A stretch of DNA of 23,288 nt. It comes from Novosphingobium sp. UBA6722. GTDB taxonomy: Bacteria; Pseudomonadota; Alphaproteobacteria; Sphingomonadales; Sphingomonadaceae. Positions 14,981 through 22,446 of this stretch are shown in pieces. A model generated the notes under the pieces. That model saw only the letters and a list, made by a program, of their open reading frames with translations, made no database searches and was not told where the DNA came from. The DNA is taken from positions 10,082 to 33,369 of the forward strand of contig DKII01000122.1 of the NCBI GenBank assembly GCA_002454125.1, written 5' to 3'. Position 1 is the stretch's first letter. Each line of letters begins with the position of its first letter. The position numbers and the translations under genes are program-made.

Positions 14981-16324
14981 GTGTCCAATGCCGATCCCGC
15001 TGCGATGAAGCCGCGCCGCTTCATGCCATCCGGCCCGCTGCGGGGCACGATCCGCGTGCCGGGCGACAAATCGATCAGCCACCGCTCGATCATGCTGGGT
15101 GCCCTGGCCGTGGGTGAGACCCGCGTGACTGGCCTGCTGGAAGGTGAAGACGTGCTCTCCACCGCCGCCGCGATGCGGGCGATGGGGGCATCGGTCGAGC
15201 GGATCGGGGATGGCGAATGGTCGGTCCACGGGGTTGGCGTGGGCGCGCTGCTGCAGCCGCAGGCGCCGCTCGACATGGGCAATTCCGGCACTTCCACGCG
15301 CCTGCTGATGGGCCTGGTGGCAAGCCATCCGATCACCGCCACCTTCATAGGCGATGCCAGCCTGTCCAAGCGCCCGATGGGCCGGGTTATCGATCCGCTC
15401 AGCCAGATGGGCGCAGCGTTCGAGGCTGCGGAAGGCGGCCGCCTGCCGCTGACAGTGCGCGGCGCTCTCCCCGCCGTACCGATCGAATATCGCCTGCCGG
15501 TCGCCAGCGCCCAGGTCAAAAGCGCAGTCCTGCTGGCCGGTCTGAACACCCCCGGCATCACCACCGTGATCGAACCCGTGCCGACCCGCGACCATTCCGA
15601 GCGGATGCTGCGTGGCTTCGGCGCAGACCTTTCGGTCGAGGTCGAGGCCGATGGCACGCGGGTGATTCGCCTGGTTGGCGAGGCAGAGTTGAAGCCCCAG
15701 GCGATCGAGGTGCCGGGCGATCCCTCCTCCGCCGCCTTCTTCATCGTTGCCGCGCTGGTCGTGCCGGGGAGCGAGCTGACAATCCAGAACGTCGGCCTCA
15801 ACCCGACCCGCGCCGGGCTGATCGGAGTGCTGCGCCAGATGGGCGGGCAGATTGACGAAGTGAACCGCCGCGAAGTGGGCGGTGAGCCGGTGGCCGATCT
15901 GGTGGTGCGCTATTCCGCGCTGAGGGGTATCGAAGTCGACCCAGCGGTAGTCCCCAGCATGGTCGACGAGTTTCCTGTGCTGTTCGTTGCCGCCGCCCTG
16001 GCCGAGGGCACCACGGTGACCACTGGCCTTGAGGAACTGCGGGTCAAGGAAAGCGACCGGATTGCGGTGATGGCCGCAGCTCTGGCCGGCGCCGGCGCCC
16101 GCGTCACCGAAACCGAAGACGGCTTGACCATCGTCGGGACCGGCGGCGAACCGCTGCGCGGCACCAGTAACTCACGGACCAAGACCCACCTCGACCACCG
16201 CATCGCCATGTCGATGGCTGTCGCAGGCCTGGCCAGCCGCGACGGGGTGGAAGTGGACGATACCCGCCCGATCGCCACTAGCTTCCCCATGTTCGAAGCG
16301 CTGCTGGATGGGCTGGCGACATGA
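14981..16324 (+). CDS. aroA: 3-phosphoshikimate 1-carboxyvinyltransferase (EPSP synthase), class II-like
   Basis: A 447-residue enzyme that joins phosphoenolpyruvate to shikimate-3-phosphate, the sixth step of the shikimate pathway. Motifs include GDKSISHR (28-35), GNSGTSTR (100-107), SKRPMGR (129-135), SAQVKS (176-181), NPTR (274-277), SMVDEFP with Asp329, KESDR with Glu357, and DHRIAMS (405-411). RPMGR, SAQVK and N-x-TR are the pattern of class II enzymes such as that of Agrobacterium CP4. The start is uncertain. GTG 14981 (with GTGAAAG upstream) gives an N-terminus of usual length; ATG 15005 lacks a ribosome site; the frame is open back to 14768. The stop overlaps the next gene as ATGA. 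Confidence 0.96.
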   Translation: MSNADPAAMKPRRFMPSGPLRGTIRVPGDKSISHRSIMLGALAVGETRVTGLLEGEDVLSTAAAMRAMGASVERIGDGEWSVHGVGVGALLQPQAPLDMGNSGTSTRLLMGLVASHPITATFIGDASLSKRPMGRVIDPLSQMGAAFEAAEGGRLPLTVRGALPAVPIEYRLPVASAQVKSAVLLAGLNTPGITTVIEPVPTRDHSERMLRGFGADLSVEVEADGTRVIRLVGEAELKPQAIEVPGDPSSAAFFIVAALVVPGSELTIQNVGLNPTRAGLIGVLRQMGGQIDEVNRREVGGEPVADLVVRYSALRGIEVDPAVVPSMVDEFPVLFVAAALAEGTTVTTGLEELRVKESDRIAVMAAALAGAGARVTETEDGLTIVGTGGEPLRGTSNSRTKTHLDHRIAMSMAVAGLASRDGVEVDDTRPIATSFPMFEALLDGLAT

Positions 16325-16581
16325 TGTTCGATTGGGCCACGATCGTCGGCCTGATCGGCTCGGCGCTGTTCGTCGGTGGGTTTGCCTATGCCAACGCCGC
16401 CGCGCAGCTCGACAAGGTGCTGTTCAACCTGATCAACCTCGTCGGCGCGATCCTGCTGCTGGTCTCGCTGTCGGTCCACTTCAACCTCGCCGCCTTCGTG
16501 CTCGAGGTTTGTTGGGGCCTGATCGCGCTGGCCGGCCTGGTCAAGGCGCTGGGTGAGCGTCGCCGGGAGCCAGCGCCATGA
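16321..16581 (+). CDS. CBU_0592-family small membrane protein
   Basis: An 86-residue protein with three hydrophobic segments (about 6-24, 33-51, 56-76) and a basic end (GERRREPAP). The NLINLVGAILLLVSL and WGLIALAGL blocks match what I know of the CBU_0592 family of small membrane proteins, whose function is unknown. The ATG overlaps the aroA stop (ATGA, 16321-16324) and its own TGA overlaps the cmk start (ATGA, 16578-16581), so translation of all three is probably coupled. A second ATG directly follows the first and could also be used. Confidence 0.85.
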   Translation: MMFDWATIVGLIGSALFVGGFAYANAAAQLDKVLFNLINLVGAILLLVSLSVHFNLAAFVLEVCWGLIALAGLVKALGERRREPAP

Positions 16582-17195
16582 TCATCGCCGTCGACGGACC
16601 GACCGCCTCGGGCAAGGGCACCATCGCCAAGGCGCTGGCGGCGCATTTCGGTCTCCCGCACCTTGATACGGGGCTGCTCTATCGCGCGGTGGGCCGACAG
16701 GTGGCGCTGAATGGCGGCAATCCGGATGACCCGGCCGATGCCCTGGCGGCCTGCACCTTCCACGAACACCTGCTCGACGATCCCGAATTGCGCAGCGAGG
16801 CGAGCGGCGGCCTGGCCAGCCGCGTCTCGGTCCACCCGGCAGTGCGCCAGGCACTCTATGAGCGGCAACGCGCCTTTGCCGCCCAGCCTGGCGGCGCGGT
16901 GCTCGACGGGCGCGATATCGGCACAGTGATCGCGCCGGAAGCCGAAGTGAAGCTGTTCGTGGTCGCCTCGGTCCCGGCGCGGGCCGAGCGGCGGTTCCGC
17001 GAAATGCAGGAACAAGGCCGCGCCGTCGCCCTGGCGGACATTGCCGCCGATCTAGAGGCCCGCGACGAACGCGACCGCACCCGGGCCGAAGCACCGCTGG
17101 TGGCTGCCGCAGATGCCGTGCTGCTTGATACCAGCGATCTGGGCCGCGACGCAGCGATTGCTGCCGCCATCGCAATTGCCGAAGGGCGGCGCTGA
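16578..17195 (+). CDS. cmk: Cytidylate kinase
   Basis: A 205-residue kinase that phosphorylates CMP and dCMP with ATP. The P-loop is GPTASGKGT (7-15), the CMP-binding patch LDTGLLYRAVGR (29-40), and the second signature LDGRDIGTV (109-117), followed by KLFVVASVPARAERR and a lid-like RDERDRTR. Length is slightly below the usual 215-225 but complete. GGGAG stands about 8 nt before ATG 16578, inside the upstream gene. In many proteobacteria cmk is directly followed by rpsA; here a cytochrome c gene and a MarR-GNAT gene intervene. Confidence 0.97.
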   Translation: MIIAVDGPTASGKGTIAKALAAHFGLPHLDTGLLYRAVGRQVALNGGNPDDPADALAACTFHEHLLDDPELRSEASGGLASRVSVHPAVRQALYERQRAFAAQPGGAVLDGRDIGTVIAPEAEVKLFVVASVPARAERRFREMQEQGRAVALADIAADLEARDERDRTRAEAPLVAAADAVLLDTSDLGRDAAIAAAIAIAEGRR

Positions 17196-17197
17196 TC

Positions 17198-17560
17198 ATG
17201 CCCCGCTTCCTGCTTCTCGCTATGGCCACACTCGCCGTCGGCACGGCTGCCCTCAGCCAGCCTGTACGCGTCGAGGAACGCCGCCTCGCTGAAGTTGAGC
17301 GGGGGCGAGCGCTGGCCGAAGCGCGCTGCGCCGCCTGCCATGCCGTGACGGCCAATGCCGCCTCGCCCAATCCGGAAAGCCCGGGGTTTGAAGACATTGC
17401 CAACCGCAAGGGGCTGAGCAGTGCAACGCTGCGCCAGTATCTGCGCAACGCCCACAACTATCCCGAAGCCATGCAATTCAAGCTGGATCGCGGCCAGGTG
17501 CGCGATCTTTCAGCCTATATCGTCACGCTGAAGCGGAGCGATTACAAGCCGGCAATCTGA
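17198..17560 (+). CDS. Small exported c-type cytochrome
   Basis: A 120-residue monoheme cytochrome. A signal peptide of about 20 residues (MPRFLLLAMATLAVGTAALS) precedes a single heme site CAACH (Cys44, Cys47, His48). Met92 in the segment NYPEAMQF is the probable second axial ligand. It should be attached to heme in the periplasm by the Ccm pathway and carry electrons. The start lies 2 nt after the cmk stop, so it belongs to the aroA-CBU_0592-cmk unit. The partner oxidase or dehydrogenase is not in the window. No terminator is seen between its stop and the MarR-GNAT promoter region. Confidence 0.88.
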   Translation: MPRFLLLAMATLAVGTAALSQPVRVEERRLAEVERGRALAEARCAACHAVTANAASPNPESPGFEDIANRKGLSSATLRQYLRNAHNYPEAMQFKLDRGQVRDLSAYIVTLKRSDYKPAI

Positions 17561-17577
17561 CGGCCGGTGCGACGCTA

Positions 17578-17605
17578 TTGACTTCCGTAGATCGTTTTGC
17601 ATAAC
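17578..17605 (+). promoter_or_regulatory. Candidate promoter of the MarR-GNAT gene
   Basis: TTGACT at 17578-17583 (5 of 6 to TTGACA) and CATAAC at 17600-17605 (4 of 6 to TATAAT) are spaced by 16 nt. The -10 lies at the left edge of the operator palindrome, so a bound repressor would block it. The start codon follows about 30 nt downstream. Confidence 0.5.
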
Positions 17606-17625
17606 ACGTTATATAACTGGTTATG
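17600..17625. promoter_or_regulatory. Double palindromic operator, two abutting ATAAC-N2-GTTAT sites
   Basis: ATAACACGTTAT (17601-17612) and ATAACTGGTTAT (17613-17624) abut with no gap. Each is a 12-bp inverted repeat with the same arms and a 2-nt centre. With flanking C and G the whole forms a 26-bp palindrome pairing at 11 of 13 positions. Arms of this type fit dimeric winged-helix regulators, and the adjacent gene encodes one, so autoregulation by two dimers is the natural reading. Confidence 0.7.
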
Positions 17626-17635
17626 GGGATCGCCG

Positions 17636-18583
17636 ATGCATGATGTTGTCGCTGCAATGGGTCCGGCCTTTCTGGGCAGCCGGCTGAAGCGGCTCGGGGA
17701 ATGGCTGCAGGCCGATGCCGCCGCCATTATTGCCGAGATGGGTTTGCCCATCGTGCCGGCGCAGGTTCCGGTCTTGACCGCGCTGCGGGCCGGTCCGTTG
17801 ACGATCGGACAGATTGCGGCAGCGATCGGCTCCAGCCAGCCTGGGGTCAGCCGCACGGTCGCCCAGTTGCAGAAGCTGGGCCTGGTCGAATCCGCACGCG
17901 GCAACGACCAGCGCGAGCGGCGGGTCGGACTATCGGCCTCTGGAAACGCAGCCATGGTCATCCTGGCCCGCGACGTCTGGCCCCGCGTCGGCGCGGCAGC
18001 CGCCGAACTCTATGCAGATGCGTCTGGACCGCTGCTGACCCAGCTTGCGGCAGTCGAGCGGGCACTCAAGGCCGCACCGCTGGCAGAACGGGCACGCCGG
18101 GTCGTTCCGGCCGGCTTGCAGTTGGTCGAATGGCGCGACGACCTGGCCGGAGCGTTTCACGATATCAACGCCGAATGGATCGAGGCGATGTTCTCGCTTG
18201 AGCCGCTCGATCGGGCAGTTCTCGAAAACCCGCGTGAGCGGATCATTGATCCAGGCGGGGTGATCCTCTTCGCCGAGGCGCCCGGGATCGGCATCGTCGG
18301 CACTTGCGCGCTGATGCCCACTGGACCGAACGAATTCGAGCTGACCAAGATGGGCGTCCTCGAAGCAGCACGCGGACTGAAGGCGGGTGAGTTCCTGCTC
18401 GCTGCTGCCATCGACCGGGCGCACAGCATGGGCGCGCGGGACCTGTACCTGCTGACCAATCGCAAATGCGCCGCGGCCATTCACCTCTACGAGAAGCTGG
18501 GTTTCTGCCATGATGCCGAGGTGATGGCAGCCCACGGCACCGCTTACGAGCGATGCGACGTGGCGATGCGGTTCCCGATCTGA
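17636..18583 (+). CDS. MarR-type regulator fused to a GNAT acetyltransferase domain
   Basis: A 315-residue two-domain protein. Residues about 10-145 are a MarR winged helix: LTIGQIAAAIGSSQPGVSRTV holds the recognition helix (about 55-75) and ARGNDQRERRVGLS (87-100) is the wing. Residues about 178-312 are a GNAT fold, with the acetyl-CoA loop ARGLKAGEFLL (245-255) and the C-terminal LTNRKCAAAIHLYEKLGF-type block typical of N-acetyltransferases. ATG 17636 is chosen because GGGGA lies about 7 nt upstream; a TTG 13 codons earlier would fall inside the operator. The MarR part probably binds that operator; the acetyl acceptor is unknown. It sits between the cytochrome gene and rpsA. Confidence 0.9.
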   Translation: MHDVVAAMGPAFLGSRLKRLGEWLQADAAAIIAEMGLPIVPAQVPVLTALRAGPLTIGQIAAAIGSSQPGVSRTVAQLQKLGLVESARGNDQRERRVGLSASGNAAMVILARDVWPRVGAAAAELYADASGPLLTQLAAVERALKAAPLAERARRVVPAGLQLVEWRDDLAGAFHDINAEWIEAMFSLEPLDRAVLENPRERIIDPGGVILFAEAPGIGIVGTCALMPTGPNEFELTKMGVLEAARGLKAGEFLLAAAIDRAHSMGARDLYLLTNRKCAAAIHLYEKLGFCHDAEVMAAHGTAYERCDVAMRFPI

Positions 18584-18831
18584 TTGCAGGGCACATCGGG
18601 GCAGCGCCGCGGACCCGCATCCGGTCGCAAATTCCTTGCGTTTTGGGGCCCTCGCGCCTAAGCGCCGCCGGTCCCGGAGGGTCTTGACCCAAAGGGATGT
18701 TGTGGACGGCATTCGGCCCCCATGACGCTCGGCCCACTTTTGGCCCGCCAAGGCAATGGTGCTGCGGCGGAGAAAAGACCAGCGGATACAACCGCTTGGC
18801 CGGAAACATCGATAGACAGGAAACTGTACAT
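18584..18831 (+). promoter_or_regulatory. 248-bp leader/promoter region of rpsA
   Basis: No gene is supported here; the reading frame open from 18697 is an in-frame extension of rpsA without its own ribosome site. A possible promoter is TTGCGT at 18636-18641, 17 nt before a TAAG-containing segment, but the -10 is poor. If it is used, the leader is about 170 nt and GC-rich with several CGGCCC repeats. No terminator for the MarR-GNAT gene is visible. AGGAAA lies about 9 nt before ATG 18832. Confidence 0.35.
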
Positions 18832-20541
18832 ATGGCTTCTGCAGCCAACCCCACGCGCGACGATTTTGCCGCGCTGCTCGACGAATCCCTCGGTGGCGCC
18901 GCTGATGGCGGCTTTGAAGGCCGGGTCGTCAAGGGCACCATTACCGCGATCGAAGGCGACAAGGCCGTGATCGACGTCGGCCTCAAGAGCGAAGGCCGCG
19001 TTCCCCTCAAGGAATTCGCCATGCCGGGCCAGCCGCATGGCCTCAAGGTCGGTGACGAAGTCGAAGTCTTCGTTGATCGCGTCGAGAACGCCGATGGCGA
19101 TGCCATGCTCAGCCGCGACCGCGCCCGCCGCGAAGCCGCCTGGGACAAGCTCGAAGAAGAATTCGGTGAAGGCAAGCGCGTCGAAGGCGTGATCTTCGGC
19201 CGCGTCAAGGGCGGCTTCACGGTCGACCTCAACGGCGCCGTTGCCTTCCTCCCCGGTTCGCAGGTCGATATCCGCCCGGTGCGCGACGTGCAGCCGCTGA
19301 TGGACGTGCCGCAGCCGTTCCAGATCCTGAAGATGGACCGCCGCCGCGGCAACATCGTCGTTTCGCGCCGCGCCGTGCTGGAAGAAACCCGCGCCGAACA
19401 GCGTTCGGGCCTGATCATGAACCTGGCCGAAGGCCAGATCATCGACGGCGTCGTGAAGAACATCACCGATTACGGTGCCTTCGTCGACCTCGGCGGGATC
19501 GACGGCCTGCTCCATGTCACCGACATGAGCTACAAGCGCGTCAACCACCCGAACGAAGTCATCAATATCGGTGACACCGTGAAGGTGCAGATCATCCGCA
19601 TCAACCAGGACACCCAGCGCATCAGCCTGGGCATGAAGCAACTGGAAAGCGATCCGTGGGAAGGCGTTGCCGCCAAGTACCCGGTCGGCGCGAAGCTGCG
19701 CGGGACCGTCACCAACATCACCGAATACGGCGCCTTCGTGGAGCTGGAAGCCGGGATCGAAGGCCTGGTCCACGTTTCGGAAATGTCCTGGACCAAGAAG
19801 AACGTCCACCCCGGCAAGATCGTCTCGACCTCGCAGGAAGTCGATGTGCTGGTGCTGGAAGTCGACAGCGACAAGCGCCGCATCAGCCTGGGCCTCAAGC
19901 AGGCCCAGCAGAACCCCTGGGAAGCCTTCGCCGAGAAGCACCCGGTCGGTTCGACCGTGGAAGGCGAAGTCAAGAACGCGACCGAATTCGGCCTGTTCAT
20001 CGGCCTCGATGGCGACGTCGACGGCATGGTCCACATGTCGGACATCGCCTGGGGCATCTCGGGCGAAGACGCGCTGGCCCTGCACCGCAAGGGCGAGCAG
20101 GTTTCGGCCATCGTGCTCGACGTCGATGTGGAGAAGGAGCGCATCTCGCTCGGCATGAAGCAGCTTGAAAAGGGTGCTCCGGCCGCTGGCGTGGCTGCTG
20201 CCTCTTCGGGTCTGAAGAAGAACGAAGTCGTCACCGTCACTGTCCTCGAAGTCCGCGATGGCGGCCTCGAAGTGCAGGCCGGCGAAGATGGTGCCACCGG
20301 CTTCATCAAGCGTTCGGACCTGGGCCGCGACCGCGACGAGCAGCGCACCGACCGCTTCCAGGTCGGCCAGAAGCTCGACGCCATGGTGATCGGCTTCGAC
20401 CGTTCGAAGAAGCCGAACTTCTCGGTCAAGGCGCGTCAGCTGCACGAAGAAAAGGAAGCCGTGGAACAGTACGGTTCCTCGGATGCCGGCGCTTCGCTGG
20501 GCGACATCCTGGGCGCCGCGCTGAAGGCCAAGAAGGACTAA
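18832..20541 (+). CDS. rpsA: 30S ribosomal protein S1
   Basis: A 569-residue protein with six S1 (OB-fold) domains at about 31-98, 115-182, 203-270, 288-356, 375-444 and 463-536. The central domains carry the classic pattern ITDYGAFVDL...GLLHVTDMS...ISLGMKQ, repeated as ITEYGAFVEL and ATEFGLFIGL. S1 holds mRNA on the 30S subunit and unfolds leaders during initiation. Length matches the six-domain proteobacterial form. ATG 18832 is chosen over upstream in-frame starts because AGGAAA lies about 9 nt before it and the N-terminus fits the family. A terminator follows 35 nt after the stop. Codon use is strongly biased to C-ending codons, as expected for high expression. Confidence 0.98.
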   Translation: MASAANPTRDDFAALLDESLGGAADGGFEGRVVKGTITAIEGDKAVIDVGLKSEGRVPLKEFAMPGQPHGLKVGDEVEVFVDRVENADGDAMLSRDRARREAAWDKLEEEFGEGKRVEGVIFGRVKGGFTVDLNGAVAFLPGSQVDIRPVRDVQPLMDVPQPFQILKMDRRRGNIVVSRRAVLEETRAEQRSGLIMNLAEGQIIDGVVKNITDYGAFVDLGGIDGLLHVTDMSYKRVNHPNEVINIGDTVKVQIIRINQDTQRISLGMKQLESDPWEGVAAKYPVGAKLRGTVTNITEYGAFVELEAGIEGLVHVSEMSWTKKNVHPGKIVSTSQEVDVLVLEVDSDKRRISLGLKQAQQNPWEAFAEKHPVGSTVEGEVKNATEFGLFIGLDGDVDGMVHMSDIAWGISGEDALALHRKGEQVSAIVLDVDVEKERISLGMKQLEKGAPAAGVAAASSGLKKNEVVTVTVLEVRDGGLEVQAGEDGATGFIKRSDLGRDRDEQRTDRFQVGQKLDAMVIGFDRSKKPNFSVKARQLHEEKEAVEQYGSSDAGASLGDILGAALKAKKD

Positions 20542-20573
20542 TCCTCCTCCGCCAGCCTCAGGCTAAACTAACA

Positions 20574-20606
20574 AAGGCCCGTCCGGAGCAATCTGGGCGG
20601 GCTTTT
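20574..20606 (+). terminator. Intrinsic terminator of rpsA
   Basis: GCCCGTCC (20577-20584) and GGGCGGGC (20595-20602) pair over 8 bp with one G-T pair and a 10-nt loop, followed by TTTT at 20603-20606. Confidence 0.85.
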
Positions 20607-20618
20607 GCTTTGCCCATT

Positions 20619-20647
20619 TTGCTTTGGGGGGCGAATAGGTTTATCCT
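20619..20647 (+). promoter_or_regulatory. Candidate gloB promoter implying a leaderless transcript
   Basis: TTGCTT (20619-20624) and TATCCT (20642-20647) are separated by 17 nt and each matches consensus at 4 of 6. A start about 7 nt after the -10 falls on the A of the gloB ATG at 20654. No ribosome site with normal spacing is present before that ATG. Confidence 0.4.
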
Positions 20648-20653
20648 CGCCCC

Positions 20654-21409
20654 ATGCTTGAAATTCACCAGTTCGCCTGCCTGGCCGACAACTATGGCTA
20701 CCTGCTCCACGATCCGGACAGCGGGGAGACCACCTGCATCGACACCCCGGATGCCGATGCCTATCTGCGCGAAGCCGGGCACAAGGGCTGGCAGATTACC
20801 CATATCTGGAACACCCACTGGCACCCGGATCACGCCGGCGGCAACGCCGCGATCAAGGCGGCGACCGGCTGCACGGTCATCGCCCCGGCCGAAGTTGAGC
20901 GGATTGCCGCGCCCGATCGGATCGTTGCGCACGGCGATACGGTCTCACTTGGCGCCTTCACGGCCCAGGTGATCGACGTTTCGGGCCACACCAACGGCCA
21001 TGTCGCCTTCCACCTGCCGGAAGCCGGCGTCGCCTTTGTCGGCGATGCCGTCTTTGCGCTGGGCTGCGGACGGATGTTCGAAGGCCAGCCCGATCAGTTC
21101 TGGGCCAGCCTGGAGCGGATCAAGACACTTCCGCCGGAAACCCTGCTCTATTGCGCGCACGAGTATACCCAGTCGAACGCGCGCTTTGCGCTGCATGTCG
21201 ATCCGGAAAATGCCGCGCTGCAGGACTATGTCACGCAGATCGACAAGGCGCGGTCCGAGGGCCGACCGACGGTGCCGACAACGCTGTCGCGCGAGCTCGC
21301 GACCAATCCCTTCCTGCGCGCCGATGATGTGGCCATGCAGGCCCGCTGGGGCGGTGGTGGAGCGGTGGCCACCTTTGCCGCCTTGCGTGCCGCCAAGGAC
21401 AATTTCTGA
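20654..21409 (+). CDS. gloB: Hydroxyacylglutathione hydrolase (glyoxalase II)
   Basis: A 251-residue metallo-beta-lactamase-fold enzyme that hydrolyses S-lactoylglutathione to lactate and glutathione, the second step of methylglyoxal removal. The binuclear metal site is complete: THWHPDH (54-60, giving His55, His57, Asp59, His60), His112 in SGHTNGH, Asp131 in VGDAVF and His169 in CAHEYT. The C-terminal region with TLSRELATNPFLR is typical of glyoxalase II and distinguishes it from shorter family members. Length is normal. Upstream of the ATG there is only a distant AGG, so the mRNA may be leaderless. The next gene starts 5 nt after its stop. Confidence 0.95.
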   Translation: MLEIHQFACLADNYGYLLHDPDSGETTCIDTPDADAYLREAGHKGWQITHIWNTHWHPDHAGGNAAIKAATGCTVIAPAEVERIAAPDRIVAHGDTVSLGAFTAQVIDVSGHTNGHVAFHLPEAGVAFVGDAVFALGCGRMFEGQPDQFWASLERIKTLPPETLLYCAHEYTQSNARFALHVDPENAALQDYVTQIDKARSEGRPTVPTTLSRELATNPFLRADDVAMQARWGGGGAVATFAALRAAKDNF

Positions 21410-21414
21410 CCCCC

Positions 21415-22395
21415 ATGCAGGCGCTCCAGGTCCAGACCCTGTCGCCCGACCTGTCCGGCTGCGCGCTGGTCGACCTGCCCGTGCCGCCGCGTGGGCCGGG
21501 TGATGTACTGGTGAAGGTTCACGCCGCCTCGCTCAACTTCCCTGACCTGCTGATGACGCGCGGGGAGTATCAGTTCAAACCCGAGGTGCCGTTCATCGCC
21601 GGACTGGAATTCGCCGGTGAGGTGGTCGAGGCCGATCCCGACAGCGGCTTCAAGCCCGGTGACGGGGTCTATGGCGGCAACAAAACCGGTGCCTTTGCCG
21701 AGTATGCGGTGGTCCCGGCCCGCGCGCTCTCGGCCATGCCGCCGGGGATTGGCATGGTCTCCGCCGCCGCCCTCGGCGCGGCCTATGGCACGGCCTATAC
21801 CGCGCTGGTCGAGATTGGCGGCTTGAAGGCCGGGCAATGGGTGCTGGTCCACGGTGCCAGCGGCGGGGTTGGCCTGGCGGCGGTGGAGCTGGCCAAGCGG
21901 CTGGGCGCCCACGTCATCGCCACCACGGGCTCACCGGCCAAGCTGGCCGCGCTGCGCGCCGCCTGCGATGCCGAGGCCGTGATCCTGGCCGAGGGCCGGT
22001 TCCGCGAGCAGGTGGCCGAACTGACCGGCGGCAAACTGTGCGACCTGGTCTATGATCCGGTCGGCGGGGACGTGTTCGATGAGAGCACCCGCTGCGTTGC
22101 CTTTGGCGGCAAGCTGCTGGTGATCGGCTTTGCCGGCGGCCGGATTGCCGAGATCTCAATCAATATTCCGCTGATCAAGGGATTCTCGGTCGTCGGCGTG
22201 CGCGCTGGCGAATATGCCCGCCGCTTCCCCGATCGCGGCAAGGCGATCCGCGAGGCCGTGGCGACGCTGGCTGCCGATGGTCGGCTCAATCCGCACATTG
22301 ACCGGATCCTGCCGCTCAGCCGCTGGGAAGAGGCCTATGCGGCGATGGCGACGCGCGGGATTGTCGGCAAGGTCGTGCTCGAACCCGGCAAATGA
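21415..22395 (+). CDS. NADPH:quinone oxidoreductase family protein (MDR, zeta-crystallin-like)
   Basis: A 326-residue medium-chain dehydrogenase/reductase without the catalytic zinc ligands of alcohol dehydrogenases. The GroES-like domain (about 1-115) contains AASLNFPDLLMTRGEY and FIAGLEFAGEV. The Rossmann domain has HGASGGVGLAAVELAK (146-161), the NADPH loop and quinone-oxidoreductase signature. The C-terminus shows the conserved pattern GKVVLEPG. Such enzymes reduce quinones, enones or acyl-CoA derivatives; the substrate cannot be told. The start is 5 nt after gloB, with AAGGA about 15 nt upstream inside gloB, so the two are probably co-transcribed and may share a role in handling reactive carbonyls. 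A terminator follows at once. Confidence 0.9.
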   Translation: MQALQVQTLSPDLSGCALVDLPVPPRGPGDVLVKVHAASLNFPDLLMTRGEYQFKPEVPFIAGLEFAGEVVEADPDSGFKPGDGVYGGNKTGAFAEYAVVPARALSAMPPGIGMVSAAALGAAYGTAYTALVEIGGLKAGQWVLVHGASGGVGLAAVELAKRLGAHVIATTGSPAKLAALRAACDAEAVILAEGRFREQVAELTGGKLCDLVYDPVGGDVFDESTRCVAFGGKLLVIGFAGGRIAEISINIPLIKGFSVVGVRAGEYARRFPDRGKAIREAVATLAADGRLNPHIDRILPLSRWEEAYAAMATRGIVGKVVLEPGK

Positions 22396-22421
22396 AAAGG
22401 GCGGCTGTTACGCCGCCCTTT
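22396..22421. terminator. Bidirectional terminator between the oxidoreductase gene and atpF
   Basis: A perfect 10-bp stem, AAAGGGCGGC (22396-22405) with GCCGCCCTTT (22412-22421), has a 6-nt loop and begins right after the TGA at 22393-22395. The A and T ends let it work for both converging transcripts; on the minus strand the 3' side reads CCCTTTTC. Confidence 0.88.
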
Positions 22422-22446
22422 GCAAGTGCAAGTCTGAAAGCCGGGA

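Noticed and set aside
17597..17635. Upstream TTG start adding 13 residues to the MarR-GNAT protein
   Set aside because: It would place the coding start inside the operator and -10 region; ATG 17636 has a good ribosome site.
18658..20445. 595-codon minus-strand frame opposite rpsA with internal repeats
   Set aside because: Its repeats simply mirror the six S1 domains, and codon bias of rpsA keeps the antisense frame open.
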